This document shows positions 18,348-28,333 of a stretch of 64,000 bases of DNA, one piece after another. The notes under the pieces were generated by a model. That model had not been told where the DNA came from. It saw only the letters and a list, made by a program, of their open reading frames with translations, and ran no database searches. Source of the DNA: Paraburkholderia ultramafica (GTDB lineage: Bacteria; Pseudomonadota; Gammaproteobacteria; Burkholderiales; Burkholderiaceae); the NCBI RefSeq assembly GCF_902859915.1, contig NZ_CADIKK010000008.1, positions 157,041-221,040 of the forward strand, written 5' to 3'. The position numbers and the translations under genes were made by a program. Numbering within the stretch: the stretch's first letter is position 1; each line of letters opens with the position of its first letter.

Positions 18348-19454
18348 ATGGACCAAATTGAATGTGTAGTGATCGGCGCAGGCGTGATCGGTCTTGCGGT
18401 GGCGCGCGCTCTGGCGGCGCGCGGGCGCGAGGTGATCGTGCTGGAAGCGGCCGAAGCGATCGGCGTGGGCACCAGTTCGCGCAACAGCGAAGTGATTCAC
18501 GCGGGCATCTACTATCCGCGCGGTTCGCTGAAAGCCACGCTCTGCGTGCGCGGCCGCGAGATGCTCTACGACTACTGCGTCGAGCGCAACGTCCCGCATT
18601 CGCGCTGCGGCAAGCTGCTGGTCGCCACCTCGCGCAACCAGATTCCCCAGCTTGAAAGCATCATGGCCAAGGGGCGCGACAACGGCGTGCTCGATCTGCT
18701 GCGTATCACCGGCGACCAGGCGCAAGCGCTCGAACCCGCGCTCGAATGTGTCGAGGCGGTGTTCTCGCCGCAGACGGGTATCGTCGATAGTCATCAGTTG
18801 ATGCTGGCGCTGCAGGGCGACGCCGAACGCGACGGTGCGGTGTGCGCGTTTCATGCGCCGGTGACGGCAATCGAAGCGAACAATGGACGCTTCGTCATCA
18901 CGGCGGGCGGCGATGCGCCGACCACGATCAGCGCCGCCTGCGTGATCAACAGCGCCGGCCTGCATGCGAACACGCTGGCCCGCAAGATCCGCGGACTCGA
19001 CGCGCGTCACGTGCCGCCGCTCTATCTGGCGCGCGGCAATTACTTCAGCATCTCGGGGCGCGCACCGTTCAGCCGGCTGATTTATCCGATGCCGAACGAG
19101 GCTGGCCTCGGCGTGCATCTGACGATCGATCTCGGCGGCCAGACGCGCTTCGGTCCCGACGTCGAATGGGTCGATGCAATCAATTACGACGTCGATCCAC
19201 GCCGCGCGGAATCGTTTTATGCGGCGATTCGCGCGTACTGGCCCGCGCTTCCCGACGACGCGTTGCAGCCCGCATATGCGGGCATTCGTCCGAAGCTTTC
19301 GGGTCCGGGCGAACCCGCCGCGGACTTCGTGATTCAGGGGCCGGCCGCGCATGGCGTGCGCGGGCTCGTCAATCTGTTCGGTATCGAGTCGCCGGGCTTG
19401 ACGGCGTCGCTTGCGATCGCGCAGCGGGTTTGCGAGTTGAGCGGGCGCGCGTAA
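18348..19454 (+). CDS. FAD-dependent oxidoreductase, LhgO-like
   Basis: A 368-residue DAO-superfamily flavoprotein. The N-terminal dinucleotide site is [20 protein letters not shown] (residues 7-26). The family hallmark [19 protein letters not shown] follows near residue 45, as in L-2-hydroxyglutarate dehydrogenase LhgO/L2HGDH, and the C-terminal [14 protein letters not shown] also fits. The likely reaction is oxidation of L-2-hydroxyglutarate to 2-oxoglutarate at the membrane, but glycerol-3-phosphate-like substrates are not excluded. Start ATG at 18348 ([10 protein letters not shown]) gives the usual distance to the Rossmann loop. Single gene. Confidence 0.82.
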   Translation: MDQIECVVIGAGVIGLAVARALAARGREVIVLEAAEAIGVGTSSRNSEVIHAGIYYPRGSLKATLCVRGREMLYDYCVERNVPHSRCGKLLVATSRNQIPQLESIMAKGRDNGVLDLLRITGDQAQALEPALECVEAVFSPQTGIVDSHQLMLALQGDAERDGAVCAFHAPVTAIEANNGRFVITAGGDAPTTISAACVINSAGLHANTLARKIRGLDARHVPPLYLARGNYFSISGRAPFSRLIYPMPNEAGLGVHLTIDLGGQTRFGPDVEWVDAINYDVDPRRAESFYAAIRAYWPALPDDALQPAYAGIRPKLSGPGEPAADFVIQGPAAHGVRGLVNLFGIESPGLTASLAIAQRVCELSGRA

Positions 19455-19661
19455 CGCCGTCACGCGTTGCGGCGCGTATGCCGCCTGGGCTTGCGCGATG
19501 CACCGGTACTCCTTACTCCGTGGCCGGCTGTCGAGCGCGGAGTCGTACCAATTCGGTTATCTCTATCATTTGGGCCGTTACGCGCGACGGCTTCATTGCT
19601 ATGCTTGGGGACCGCTGTCACTAGAACGGCGCTCAGTTCAATATAAACGGAGTGATTCCCC

Positions 19662-19973
19662 ATGAAATCTTCCCGTCGTACGTTTTTGATCACCAGCATC
19701 GGTGTGGCATCCACGTTCGCTTTGTCGCGCCAGGCTTTCGCCGATGCCCCGAAGGTCACCGAATCCGATCCGACCGCGCAAGCGCTTGGCTATAAGGAGG
19801 ACGCGAGCAAAGTCGACAAGGCGAAGTTCGCCAAATACGCGGCGGGCCAGGACTGCGGCAACTGCAGCTTCTACCAGGGCAAGGCCACCGACGCCTATGC
19901 CCCCTGCCCGATGTTCGCGGGCAAGCAGGTGTCGGTCAAGGGTTGGTGCAGCGCTTATAACAAGAAGGCATAA
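19662..19973 (+). CDS. High-potential iron-sulfur protein (HiPIP)
   Basis: A 103-residue precursor with a twin-arginine signal (SSRRTFLITSIGVAST...AFA). The mature domain has the four cysteines of HiPIP: CGNCSFYQG, CPMFAG and GWCSAYNKK. The single [4Fe-4S] cluster works at high potential as a periplasmic electron carrier to oxidases or reaction centres. Export by Tat is expected because the cluster is loaded in the cytoplasm. A purine-rich ACGGAG lies ahead of the start. Confidence 0.95.
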   Translation: MKSSRRTFLITSIGVASTFALSRQAFADAPKVTESDPTAQALGYKEDASKVDKAKFAKYAAGQDCGNCSFYQGKATDAYAPCPMFAGKQVSVKGWCSAYNKKA

Positions 19974-20186
19974 CTACGCTTTTAGCGCGGCGCGTCTTCA
20001 GTGTCGCGCGAGATGCGCCGCAGCATGGCGGCGCGCGAGCGAGGTTCGATCATCGAGGCGTCTTCCGCCATGCGCGGCAGACGCCTCGTCGGGCCAATCG
20101 GCTTTGATATCCGCCGCCATCTTGCCGACCGATTACCACGCACCCCGCGCATCGAAACCATTTCCGGCGCCCCGTTGCCGCTCTAT

Positions 20187-21704
20187 CTAACTCCGCGCCT
20201 TGATCAACGGCGGTCGCCTGCCGAACCACGGCCGCGCCGCTTCGAGTTGAGCCGCCAGTCGCAGCAGCGTCGCTTCGCCGCCGGCACGCGCAGCGAATTG
20301 CACACCGACCGGCAGCCCGCGCGCATTCCAGTAAAGCGGCACCGACATCGCCGGCTGGCCGCTCAGATTGAACAGCTCCGTGCATCCCGCCCATGCGAAC
20401 GCTTTGTTCGATGCTTCGAGCAGCAGCTTTTTCATCAGCGGTTCGAGCGGCATCGCGGTGACGGCGCGCATCTGCATGCGTTCCGCCGAGGTGGGCCGCA
20501 TCTCGCCGATCTTGATCGGCGCCGCGGCCAGCGTCGCGCACAGGATCGCGTCGTAGCGATGCAGCAAATCGGTGAGACGCCCGGTGATGCGGCGCTGCTC
20601 GTCGAGCGCGGCAGGCAGGCCGCGTTCACCGAGTTTGCGGCCGACATGCGCCATGGCCCACGTCGAAATTTCGAACTCGGCGCGCTGAGGCTTGTGCCCG
20701 CTGATGCGCTCGGCGTTCAGCACCATGTCTTCCGCGGTCACGGACCACAACGTGAGAAACGCATGGCGGACCGCCGCGAAATCGATGCCGAGCGAAACCG
20801 GTTCGATGTTATGGCCGAGCGAATTGGCGAGTTGCGCGGCGTCTTCGAGTGCGGCACGTGAGTCAGGGGAAAGCGTCGGCGCCAGCATCGGTTCGGTGAC
20901 ATAGGCGATGTTCAACGGCTTGCACGGCTCGCGGCTCGCGCCCAGAAACGTGCCTGGCGCACCGAGCGGCCGGTCCGCATTGCCCGCCAGCAGATCGAGC
21001 AGCAACGCACTGTCGCGCACGCTGCGCGATACCGCGTGATCGATGCCGAGTTCACCGGCGCTGGGGGACGCCGCGCGCGGCACGCGTCCGCGCGAAGGTT
21101 TGAGGCCGAACAGTCCGCAGCACGAAGCCGGAATGCGGATCGAGCCGCCGCCGTCCGACGCGTGCGCGAGCGGCACGATGCCCGCGGCGACGGCTGCGGC
21201 CGCACCGCCGCTCGAACCACCCGGCGTGTGGTCGAGATTCCATGGATTGCGGCACGCGCCGAATAGTTCGGGCTCCGTATAAGGCATCTGGCCGAGTTCG
21301 GAGGTGCTGGTCTTCGCGAAGATGTTGAGACCGGCCGCTTTCGCGAGCGCGACCACCGGCGCATCCTGCTCAGGAATGAAGTGGCGGTAGTGGCGGCTGC
21401 CCATCGCCATGCGCAATCCGGCGACCGGGGCGCCGAGGTCCTTGATCAGATAGGGCACCCCAGCCAGTGCTGCTTGCGCGCTCGTGCCATCTGAACTGCC
21501 TGCGCCCTTGGTCCGGTTCGCGTCGTCGCGCGACGCGCGTTGCCGGGCTGCATCGTAGTCCTTCAGGACAATCGCATTGATCGCGGGATTGACGGCCTCG
21601 GTGCGCGAGATCGCGACGTCGAGCAATTCGCGCGCGCTGGCCTGGCGGGTGCGCACAAGCTCGGCGAGGCCGATGGCGTCATGGGCGAGATAGTCTGATT
21701 GCAC
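20187..21704 (-). CDS. Amidase signature family hydrolase
   Basis: A 505-residue amidase with the full Ser-Ser-Lys triad: Lys in VPYLIKDL (about residue 87), the cis-Ser in the Gly/Ser-rich loop [16 protein letters not shown] (about 165), and the nucleophile region [16 protein letters not shown] (about 190). It hydrolyses carbon-nitrogen bonds of carboxamides; the real substrate is open. There is no gatCB neighbourhood, so a GatA role is unlikely. Convergent with the HiPIP gene and single. Confidence 0.92.
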   Translation of the reverse strand: MQSDYLAHDAIGLAELVRTRQASARELLDVAISRTEAVNPAINAIVLKDYDAARQRASRDDANRTKGAGSSDGTSAQAALAGVPYLIKDLGAPVAGLRMAMGSRHYRHFIPEQDAPVVALAKAAGLNIFAKTSTSELGQMPYTEPELFGACRNPWNLDHTPGGSSGGAAAAVAAGIVPLAHASDGGGSIRIPASCCGLFGLKPSRGRVPRAASPSAGELGIDHAVSRSVRDSALLLDLLAGNADRPLGAPGTFLGASREPCKPLNIAYVTEPMLAPTLSPDSRAALEDAAQLANSLGHNIEPVSLGIDFAAVRHAFLTLWSVTAEDMVLNAERISGHKPQRAEFEISTWAMAHVGRKLGERGLPAALDEQRRITGRLTDLLHRYDAILCATLAAAPIKIGEMRPTSAERMQMRAVTAMPLEPLMKKLLLEASNKAFAWAGCTELFNLSGQPAMSVPLYWNARGLPVGVQFAARAGGEATLLRLAAQLEAARPWFGRRPPLIKARS

Positions 21705-21810
21705 GGCGGATGGGTCCTCGCTATCGAGTGTGGGTTCTGCCGGTTGCCTATGCGTGCAAGGAACCCGCTCTGCTGGGCTTCCCGTCGCCGGGGTTGATCG
21801 TCGCGCACGG

Positions 21811-21843
21811 AAAAAGACGGCGTGTCGCCGACACGCCGTCTTT
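21811..21843 (-). terminator. Palindromic terminator between amidase and dienelactone hydrolase genes
   Basis: A near-perfect 15-bp stem (AAAGACGGCGTGTCG / CGACACGCCGTCTTT) with a one-base centre at 21828. On the minus strand it ends in a run of Ts, placing it as terminator of the dienelactone hydrolase gene, about 120 bp past its stop. Confidence 0.85.
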
Positions 21844-21963
21844 GAGAGAGTAACCGAGTTACACGCGAGCGTTGCTCACGCGGATTCGAAAGCGCAAATT
21901 AAACGCGCGAATTGAAAACGCGCGTTGCAGACATGAGTCACAAGCGCGCGTCACAGGCGTGAG

Positions 21964-22662
21964 TCACAGACGCTCGCCGAGGAAGGTCAGCGTGCGGCCA
22001 TGCGCCAACGCGGCTGCGCGCTGGTTATACGACGCGCGCTCCGAGCAGTTGAAGCCGTGATCGGCGTTCGGGTAAATATTGAACTCGACGTCGGTGCGGC
22101 CGGCGAAGCGTTCCTGAATCTGACCGACGTCCGACACCGGGATGTGCGCGTCGAGTTCGCCGTAGTGGAACTGCATCGGCACCTTGATCTTCGCGGCCTG
22201 ATCGAGCTGGTTCTGGATGCCGCCGCCGTAATAAGCGACCGCGCCGTCGAGCGAGCCCTGCGCCGCGGCCAGATACGCGAGCCGGCCGCCGAAGCAGTAG
22301 CCGATGGCCGCAATCTTGCCGGTGACTTCGGGCATCGCGCGCAACGCCGCTGCGGCCGCGCCGATATCGGCCACCGCCTGATCGAGGTTGGTTTTCTGCA
22401 TCAGTTCGATGCCCTTTTCGCGATCCGCGCCGTCATACGTCAATTCGACGCGCGGCTGCACGCGCCAGAACACGTCCGGTGCGAGCGCGACGTAGCCGTC
22501 TTGCGCGTACTGATCCGCGACCGAGCGGATGTGGCCGTTCACGCCGAAGATTTCCTGAATGATGATGACGGCCGGACCCTTGCCGCCTTTGGGCAATGCC
22601 AGGTAGCCGCCGAAACTGTCGTTGCCGGCGGGGATGTCGATCCATCGGGAAGTCGTGCTCAT
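21964..22662 (-). CDS. Dienelactone hydrolase family protein
   Basis: A 232-residue alpha/beta hydrolase of the DLH family with the Cys-Asp-His triad: nucleophile in IGYCFGGRLAY (about C119), Asp in GELDAHIPVSD, and His in YPNADHGFNC. Full length. It hydrolyses cyclic ester or lactone bonds, such as dienelactone in chloro-aromatic breakdown, but no catabolic genes flank it, so a general esterase role is as likely. The start MSTTSRW has GGAGA upstream; an in-frame ATG four codons earlier is possible. Confidence 0.9.
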   Translation of the reverse strand: MSTTSRWIDIPAGNDSFGGYLALPKGGKGPAVIIIQEIFGVNGHIRSVADQYAQDGYVALAPDVFWRVQPRVELTYDGADREKGIELMQKTNLDQAVADIGAAAAALRAMPEVTGKIAAIGYCFGGRLAYLAAAQGSLDGAVAYYGGGIQNQLDQAAKIKVPMQFHYGELDAHIPVSDVGQIQERFAGRTDVEFNIYPNADHGFNCSERASYNQRAAALAHGRTLTFLGERL

Positions 22663-22884
22663 GGGGTTCTCCATTGACCCGCGCGATGCCGCGCGAGGTC
22701 GGTCTTAACGAAATGCCAGAGGCCGGAATGGCTGAAGCGGCGGTTAGTTTGCCATCAAAAGAACCGCCTTGCAGCGAGGCTGGAAGCGGGTTGGCGAGGT
22801 GCGCCGCGCGGCTGCCGTTCTCGTAAGGCGATTGAAACATTCTCGATAATTCATTTTTCTGCGCGGGCCCGCGTCGGTACAGTC

Positions 22885-22910
22885 AGGCGTATCGGCTAGG
22901 CGTATCGGCT
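22885..22910. repeat. Tandem 13-bp duplication upstream of the nitronate monooxygenase-like gene
   Basis: Two exact head-to-tail copies of AGGCGTATCGGCT (22885-22897 and 22898-22910), 41 bp ahead of the start codon. Could be an operator or simple slippage. Confidence 0.7.
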
Positions 22911-22950
22911 CGCCCCTGTCGCGAGCGCATTGCCGGAAAAGGAATCGATC

Positions 22951-24054
22951 ATGAGTGAAGGCAGTTTTGTGACGCCGTTTGCGCAGCGTTTTGAAATGCG
23001 GGTGCCGGTGGTGCAGGCGCCGATGGCCGGCGGCGCGACCACGCCTGCGATGGTGGCGGCCGCGTCGAATGCGGGCGGACTCGGTTTTCTGGCGGGCGCC
23101 GCGTTGTCGCCGGAGAAACTCGCGAGTGAAGTTGCGGCGATTCGCGCGCTGACGGACCGTCCGTTCGGTGTGAATCTGTTCGTGCTCGAACCGGCCGCGC
23201 CGGACCATGCCGTCGTGCGTCGCGCGCTCGAAGCGATCGACCCGTTGCGCGCCGATCTCGGTTTGCCGCCGGGCCAGCCGCTCGAACGCTATGCGCCGGA
23301 TTTCCGCGTGCAACTGGACACGCTGATCGAATTGCGCGTGCCGGTGGCGAGTTTCACATTCGGACTGCTTCCGGCCGACGACGTCGCCCGACTGCATGCG
23401 AATGGCCTATATGTAATAGGCACTGCGACACACGTTGCCGAAGGCGTGGCCTGGCGCGACGCCGGCGCCGACGCAATCGCCGCGCAAGGCGCGGAGGCGG
23501 GCGGTCATCGCGGCACCTTCACCGGCGCATTCGAAGACGCGCTGATCGGCACCATGGCGCTCGTGCCGCAACTCGTCGACGCGACCGGACTGCCGGTGCT
23601 GGCCGCCGGCGGCATCATGGACGGACGCGGCATCGTCGCCGCACTCGCGCTCGGCGCGCAAGCCGCGATGATGGGCAGCGCGTTTCTCACCTGTCATGAA
23701 AGCGCGATACCGCAGGCATGGAAAACCCGCGTACGCACCGCGTCCGACACGTCGACGTCGGTCACGCGCGCCATCACCGGCCGCCATGCGCGCGGCATAC
23801 GCAATCCGTTGATGCAGCGCTTGAGCGAAACGATGGACAGGATCGCGCCGTACCCCGTGCAAAATGCTCTGACGCAGGAACTGCGTCAGAGCGCGGGCCG
23901 CGCGCAGAACGGCGACTATCTTTCCCTGTGGTCAGGCCAAGGTGCACCCTTGGGCCGTGCGCGTCGTGAAGGTCTCGGCGCCGCCGAACTGATGGCGCAA
24001 CTCGAGCAGGAATGGCGTGCCGCAACGGCACGGATCGCCGCGCTCGAGCGCTGA
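22951..24054 (+). CDS. Nitronate monooxygenase-like FMN enzyme
   Basis: A 367-residue TIM-barrel flavoprotein of the NMO/2-nitropropane dioxygenase family. The N-terminal FMN loop QAPMAGGATTPAMVAAASNAG (about residues 23-43), the catalytic-His region AQGAEAGGHRGTF (about 178) and the phosphate-binding AAGGIMDGRGIVAALALGAQ (about 219) are all present. It oxidises alkyl nitronates such as propionate-3-nitronate using oxygen. The ATG at 22951 (MSEGSF) has GGAATC ahead and gives the family's normal N-terminus. Monocistronic. Confidence 0.9.
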   Translation: MSEGSFVTPFAQRFEMRVPVVQAPMAGGATTPAMVAAASNAGGLGFLAGAALSPEKLASEVAAIRALTDRPFGVNLFVLEPAAPDHAVVRRALEAIDPLRADLGLPPGQPLERYAPDFRVQLDTLIELRVPVASFTFGLLPADDVARLHANGLYVIGTATHVAEGVAWRDAGADAIAAQGAEAGGHRGTFTGAFEDALIGTMALVPQLVDATGLPVLAAGGIMDGRGIVAALALGAQAAMMGSAFLTCHESAIPQAWKTRVRTASDTSTSVTRAITGRHARGIRNPLMQRLSETMDRIAPYPVQNALTQELRQSAGRAQNGDYLSLWSGQGAPLGRARREGLGAAELMAQLEQEWRAATARIAALER

Positions 24055-24488
24055 TTCGGGATGACCCACGCGCGCGTCGCAACGCCTCGCGACGCGCCTC
24101 TTTTTTCGGCACGAAGCCGGTTCGGATCACTCACGGTTTAACCCGCGAAAGTGTCGAACCGCGCTGTTTAGAAGAAAACCTCACCTAGCGGAAACCCGCA
24201 TCGGTCGGCGCTTTCCAGCCAGTCAGTCCAGCCGGGACCGGCCCACGTGGGATAAACGCTATTGGTGTTCATCCCACTTTCTCAAAAAAGCCCCACAAAT
24301 TAATTTGATCGCCTACACTTGCGCGCAAGTACGGTTTGCCGCCTGCCACAAACAGTCCGGGAAGCCTACTGGCCAAGTGCATGAACGATGCAACCGGCGT
24401 GATCGTCCACGGGACTGAGCGACACGTGTTGGGGAAGCGGGGGCACAGGGCGATTACGTTGTTTTTGGGACCGAAACTGGAGACTTAC
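24055..24488. other. Gene-free leader region upstream of the branched-chain amino acid binding protein
   Basis: No gene. It holds the 31-bp inverted repeat at 24247-24277 and, further down, an AT-rich patch (24285-24315) that could be the promoter of the binding-protein gene. The frame of that gene is open back to 24336, but no family sequence is present there. Confidence 0.4.
24247..24277. promoter_or_regulatory. 31-bp inverted repeat, candidate operator
   Basis: GTGGGATAAACGC and GTGTTCATCCCAC pair over 13 positions with two or three mismatches around a five-base centre. It lies between the upstream stop and the binding-protein start and could be a regulator binding site or a terminator without a T run. 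Confidence 0.45.
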
Positions 24489-25634
24489 ATGAACATCAAG
24501 ATTCAAAAGCTGTTGCCGATCAGCGCTGCGGCGATGCTGTTCGCAACGTTGGCAACATCGGCCGCGGCCGAGACGGTCGTCAAGATCGGTCACGTCGCGC
24601 CTTTGACTGGCGGTATCGCTCACCTGGGGAAAGACAACGAAAACGGCGCGCGCCTGGCAGTTGAGGAAATCAACGCCAAGGGCCTGACGATCGGTGGCCA
24701 GAAAATCACGCTGCAACTCGACGCACAAGACGACGCAGCCGACCCGCGTACCGCAACTCAAGTCGCGCAGAAACTGGTCGACGATAAGGTCGTCGCAGTG
24801 GTTGGGCACTTGAACTCGGGCACGTCGATTCCGGCTTCGAAGATCTATAGCGATGCGGGCATCGTGCAGATCTCGCCGTCGGCCACCAACCCGGCCTACA
24901 CGCAACAAGGTTTCAAGACGACGTACCGCGTCGTCGCGACCGATGCGCAACAAGGTCCGGCGCTGGCTAACTACGCTGCCAAGGACATGAAAGTGAAGAG
25001 CGTCGCGATCGTCGACGACTCGACCGCTTACGGCCAGGGTCTGGCAAACGAATTCGAAAAGACCGCCAAGTCGCTGGGCCTGAACGTGATGTCGCACGAC
25101 GCGACCAACGACAAGGCTGTCGACTTCCGCGCGATTCTGACGAAGATCAAGGGTGAAAACCCGGATGCGATCATGTACGGCGGCATGGACGCCACCGGCG
25201 GCCCGTTCGCCAAGCAAGCCAAGCAGCTCGGCCTGCGCGCGAAGGTGCTGGCAGGTGACGGCGTCTGTACCGACAAGCTGTCGGATCTGGCCGGCGACGC
25301 AACCGACAACATCGTCTGCTCGGAAGCCGGCATGGCACTCGAAAAGATGTCGGGCGGCGCAGCGTTCCTCGCCAAGTATCAGAAGCGTTTCGGTCAGCCG
25401 ATCCAGATCTATGCTCCGTTCACGTATGACGCTGTGTACATCGTCGTCGACGCAATGAAGCGTGCGAACTCGACCGATCCGGCGAAGATCCTCGCAGCGA
25501 TGCCGGCCACCGACTACAAGGGTGTGATCGGTGAAACCACGTTCGACTCGAAGGGCGACCTTCAGCACGGCGTGATCTCGCTGTACAACTACAAGTCGGG
25601 CAAGAAGACGCTGCTCGACGTAGTGAAGATGTAA
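24489..25634 (+). CDS. Branched-chain amino acid ABC transporter substrate-binding protein
   Basis: A 381-residue periplasmic binding protein of the LivJ/LivK family. The signal peptide ends in TSAAA. The mature protein begins ETVVKIGHVAPLTGGIAHLGKDN, with the conserved VGHLNSGTSIPASKIY and ISPSATNPAYTQQG. It captures leucine, isoleucine or valine, or a related compound, for a LivHMGF-type permease that is not in this window. An isolated binding protein is common in Burkholderiales. Stop followed by a good terminator. Confidence 0.92.
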   Translation: MNIKIQKLLPISAAAMLFATLATSAAAETVVKIGHVAPLTGGIAHLGKDNENGARLAVEEINAKGLTIGGQKITLQLDAQDDAADPRTATQVAQKLVDDKVVAVVGHLNSGTSIPASKIYSDAGIVQISPSATNPAYTQQGFKTTYRVVATDAQQGPALANYAAKDMKVKSVAIVDDSTAYGQGLANEFEKTAKSLGLNVMSHDATNDKAVDFRAILTKIKGENPDAIMYGGMDATGGPFAKQAKQLGLRAKVLAGDGVCTDKLSDLAGDATDNIVCSEAGMALEKMSGGAAFLAKYQKRFGQPIQIYAPFTYDAVYIVVDAMKRANSTDPAKILAAMPATDYKGVIGETTFDSKGDLQHGVISLYNYKSGKKTLLDVVKM

Positions 25635-25684
25635 ATCCGCGCGATCGAAGACAGCTAGTTGTCTGTCTTCGATCAACTGGTTAG

Positions 25685-25723
25685 AAGGCACGCACGCCGC
25701 AAGGCTCGCGTGCCTTTTCTTTT
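25685..25723 (+). terminator. Rho-independent terminator
   Basis: AAGGCACGC and GCGTGCCTT pair over nine bases, followed by TTCTTTT. About 50 bp past the binding-protein stop. Confidence 0.85.
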
Positions 25724-25774
25724 GGGCGTCGGCATAAGAGACTGTCGGTCAAGCACACCGTATGAGGAAATGCC

Positions 25775-26791
25775 GTGACCATCGTGACCCGTTCAATCGA
25801 CGACGACTGGCGCCGCTGGATTGCCGAAAATCTGCTGCTCGACGCGGCGCCGTCCGCGCTGCATGACGCGCTGGTCGACCATGGTTTCGCGCCGGACGAC
25901 GCCGCGCGGGAAATCGACGCAGCGCTCGCGAGTCCTTATTTTCACGGGGCCGCGCGTTTGCGCAATCGTTTGCGCAAACGCGAGTGGATTTTGTCGGTAT
26001 ATGGCGCGCTCGAGCGGATGCGCGCGGCAAGCGGAGTGATAGGGCGGCGCGAGCGTTTGTCGCGCGATGAGTTCTTTGAGCAGTACTACTTTCAGAACCG
26101 CCCTGTCATTATCACGGGCGCGTTCGATTGCTGGCCCGCGCGCACGCAATGGAATTTCGATTACTTGCGCGAGCGTTGCGGCGATTGCGAAGTCGAAGTG
26201 CAGTTCGGCCGCGACTCGGATGCCGATTACGAGGTCAATCAGCCGAAGCTCAAGCGGATGATGCGCTTCGCCGATTATGTCGATCTCGTCGAGCGCAGCG
26301 GTCCGACTAACGATTTCTACATGACCGCGAATAACACGTCGCATAATCGCGCGGCGCTCGCGGCGTTATGGGCGGATGTGCCGGTAATCGGCGAATATCT
26401 CGACGGTGAATCGCCCGATACGGGTTTTTTCTGGATGGGGCCGGCGGGAACCAAAACGCCGTTTCACCATGATCTGACCAATAACTTCATGGCGCAGGTG
26501 ATTGGCCGCAAACGGATCAAACTGGTGCCGTTGTCCGATACGCCGTATATGGCTAACCATCTGCATTGCTATTCGCAAGTGGACGGCAGCGCGATCGACT
26601 ATGAACGCTTCCCGTCGATGCGTCATGCGCATCTGATCGAATGCACGCTCGCGCCCGGCGAGTTGCTGTTTTTGCCGATTGGCTGGTGGCATTACGTGGA
26701 AGGACTCGACGCCTCGGTGACGATGACGTTCACCAATTTTCTGCGGAGTAACGATTTTTCGCGTCACTACGATACGTATCACGAACTATGA
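25775..26791 (+). CDS. JmjC/cupin-like 2-oxoglutarate oxygenase family protein
   Basis: A 338-residue protein whose C-terminal two thirds is a cupin_8/JmjC-like fold: RPVIITGAFDCWPA (about residue 108), the Fe(II)-binding pair in TPFHHDLTNNFMAQVIGRKR (HxD, about 230), and the distal His in LPIGWWHYVEGLD (about 308). The N-terminal 90 residues are helical. Family members hydroxylate proteins or other molecules using 2-oxoglutarate; the substrate is unknown. It starts with GTG at 25775 after GAGGAAA. Confidence 0.82.
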   Translation: MTIVTRSIDDDWRRWIAENLLLDAAPSALHDALVDHGFAPDDAAREIDAALASPYFHGAARLRNRLRKREWILSVYGALERMRAASGVIGRRERLSRDEFFEQYYFQNRPVIITGAFDCWPARTQWNFDYLRERCGDCEVEVQFGRDSDADYEVNQPKLKRMMRFADYVDLVERSGPTNDFYMTANNTSHNRAALAALWADVPVIGEYLDGESPDTGFFWMGPAGTKTPFHHDLTNNFMAQVIGRKRIKLVPLSDTPYMANHLHCYSQVDGSAIDYERFPSMRHAHLIECTLAPGELLFLPIGWWHYVEGLDASVTMTFTNFLRSNDFSRHYDTYHEL

Positions 26792-26918
26792 CGCGTAGTG
26801 AAGGCGGGGTTGTTTAAGCATTCGCTCGTTATGGCGAGCCGCGGTGGAAGCGTCGTTAAAAAAAGGCAAGGCAGCATCGAGCAACAGATTTTCGGCAATC
26901 CTGCCGCGCGCTCCAGTA

Positions 26919-28175
26919 TTAGATCTTCAAACGCCGCAGAACCTTCGGACCGGCGATGGCGATCAAGGCGGAACAGACGGCGACGACCGACAACCCGATC
27001 GTCAGATTGGTCAACTGCGTCACCGCACCGATGATGACCGGCCCGAGCAGCAGCCCGAAGTACGCGAGCCCTGCGACGTGCGCGAGCCCTTCGGCCGCAT
27101 GGACGCCCTTCACGTTCGCAGCCGCCGCGAACAGCACCGGCATCATGTTCGCGAGGCCAAGACCGATCAGCGCGAAGCCGATGAGCGCCGCGACCGAATT
27201 AGGCAGCAGCAACGCGTCGACCATGCCCGCGCAGGCGAGCGTGGCGCTCAACATCACCAGTTGCGGCGCGCCGAAGCGGGCGCGCACCGCGTCGCCGGCA
27301 AAGCGCGCCGCCGCCATGCCGCCCGAAAAGGCCGCGTAAGCCGCGCTGGCGAGCGCGGGCGTGGCCAGCACGACGTCGCGCATATAGACGGTGGCCCAGT
27401 CGTACATCGCACCTTCCGCGATGAGCGCGACCAGCGCCATTGCGCCGAGTGCCCACAAGGCCGGCGAACGCCAGCGGCTCGCGCGCGGCGTGGCGGAGTC
27501 CGGATGCTCGGCGTGCGGCACGTGCGGCAAGACGGACGGGCAGGATATGACAAGGACCAGCGCGCTGACCGTCGCGGCTAGCGCAAGATGCAGCGCCGGC
27601 GCCATGCCACGCGACAGCAACGCGCCACCGGCCGCCGCGCCGAACATCCCGCCGACACTGAACATGCCGTGCAACGACGACATGATCGGCTTGCCCAGCG
27701 CCTTCTCGACGGCGCTGGCTTCGGCATTCATCGCGACATCGAGCGTGGCCATGCCCGCGCCGAAGATGGCCAGCACGACCAGCAACATCCAGTACGCCGG
27801 CACGACCAGAATCAGTGCCGCGCACACCGCCATCACGAGGCCGCCCGTCAGGCAGGCGCGACGCGTGCCGACCCGCGCGATCCACGAAGCATTCGTCACC
27901 ATCGCGCCGATCGAGCCGCCGGCCACGGCCAGCAGCGCGAAGGAGAGCATCGCGGCATTCAGATGGAAGCGGTCGCGCACCGTCGGCACGTGTACTCCCC
28001 ACGACGCGTACATCATGCCCGCGATGAAAAACACCGCCATCGTGGCGAAACGGGCCCGTTGCCGCGCGGTGTCGGACAGGTCGCGGTAAGCGGCGGGAAG
28101 GACGGCGAACTCGGAGGTTTGGTTGTCGGGCACTGAGGTCTCGTGGAGGAATACCGCGTGAGAAAGCGCATTCAA
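26919..28175 (-). CDS. MFS transporter
   Basis: A 418-residue major facilitator protein with about 12 hydrophobic segments. The loop-2/3 region GSIGAMVTNASWIARVGTRRAC carries the family's basic turn, and the core has MNAEASAVEKALGKPIMSSLHGMFSVGG, which is typical of the YbjJ/fucose-permease-like branch. Substrate unknown. The first 35 residues are a hydrophilic cytoplasmic tail. Single gene, convergent with the JmjC-like gene and divergent from the PNPOx-like gene. Confidence 0.88.
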   Translation of the reverse strand: MNALSHAVFLHETSVPDNQTSEFAVLPAAYRDLSDTARQRARFATMAVFFIAGMMYASWGVHVPTVRDRFHLNAAMLSFALLAVAGGSIGAMVTNASWIARVGTRRACLTGGLVMAVCAALILVVPAYWMLLVVLAIFGAGMATLDVAMNAEASAVEKALGKPIMSSLHGMFSVGGMFGAAAGGALLSRGMAPALHLALAATVSALVLVISCPSVLPHVPHAEHPDSATPRASRWRSPALWALGAMALVALIAEGAMYDWATVYMRDVVLATPALASAAYAAFSGGMAAARFAGDAVRARFGAPQLVMLSATLACAGMVDALLLPNSVAALIGFALIGLGLANMMPVLFAAAANVKGVHAAEGLAHVAGLAYFGLLLGPVIIGAVTQLTNLTIGLSVVAVCSALIAIAGPKVLRRLKI

Positions 28176-28333
28176 AGCGGATTTTCGATTCTATCGAAGC
28201 GTGCTGTCTTATGCTTGGAAGGCAGACGCCGGATACTGGCGATTGTTCGGCCTGAACGTGACAGGCAGCGGGCAGTTCGCCATTCGTGTTCGTCTTTTTG
28301 CCGTTCGCCGTCCATCTACCGAGGTACACGCTC

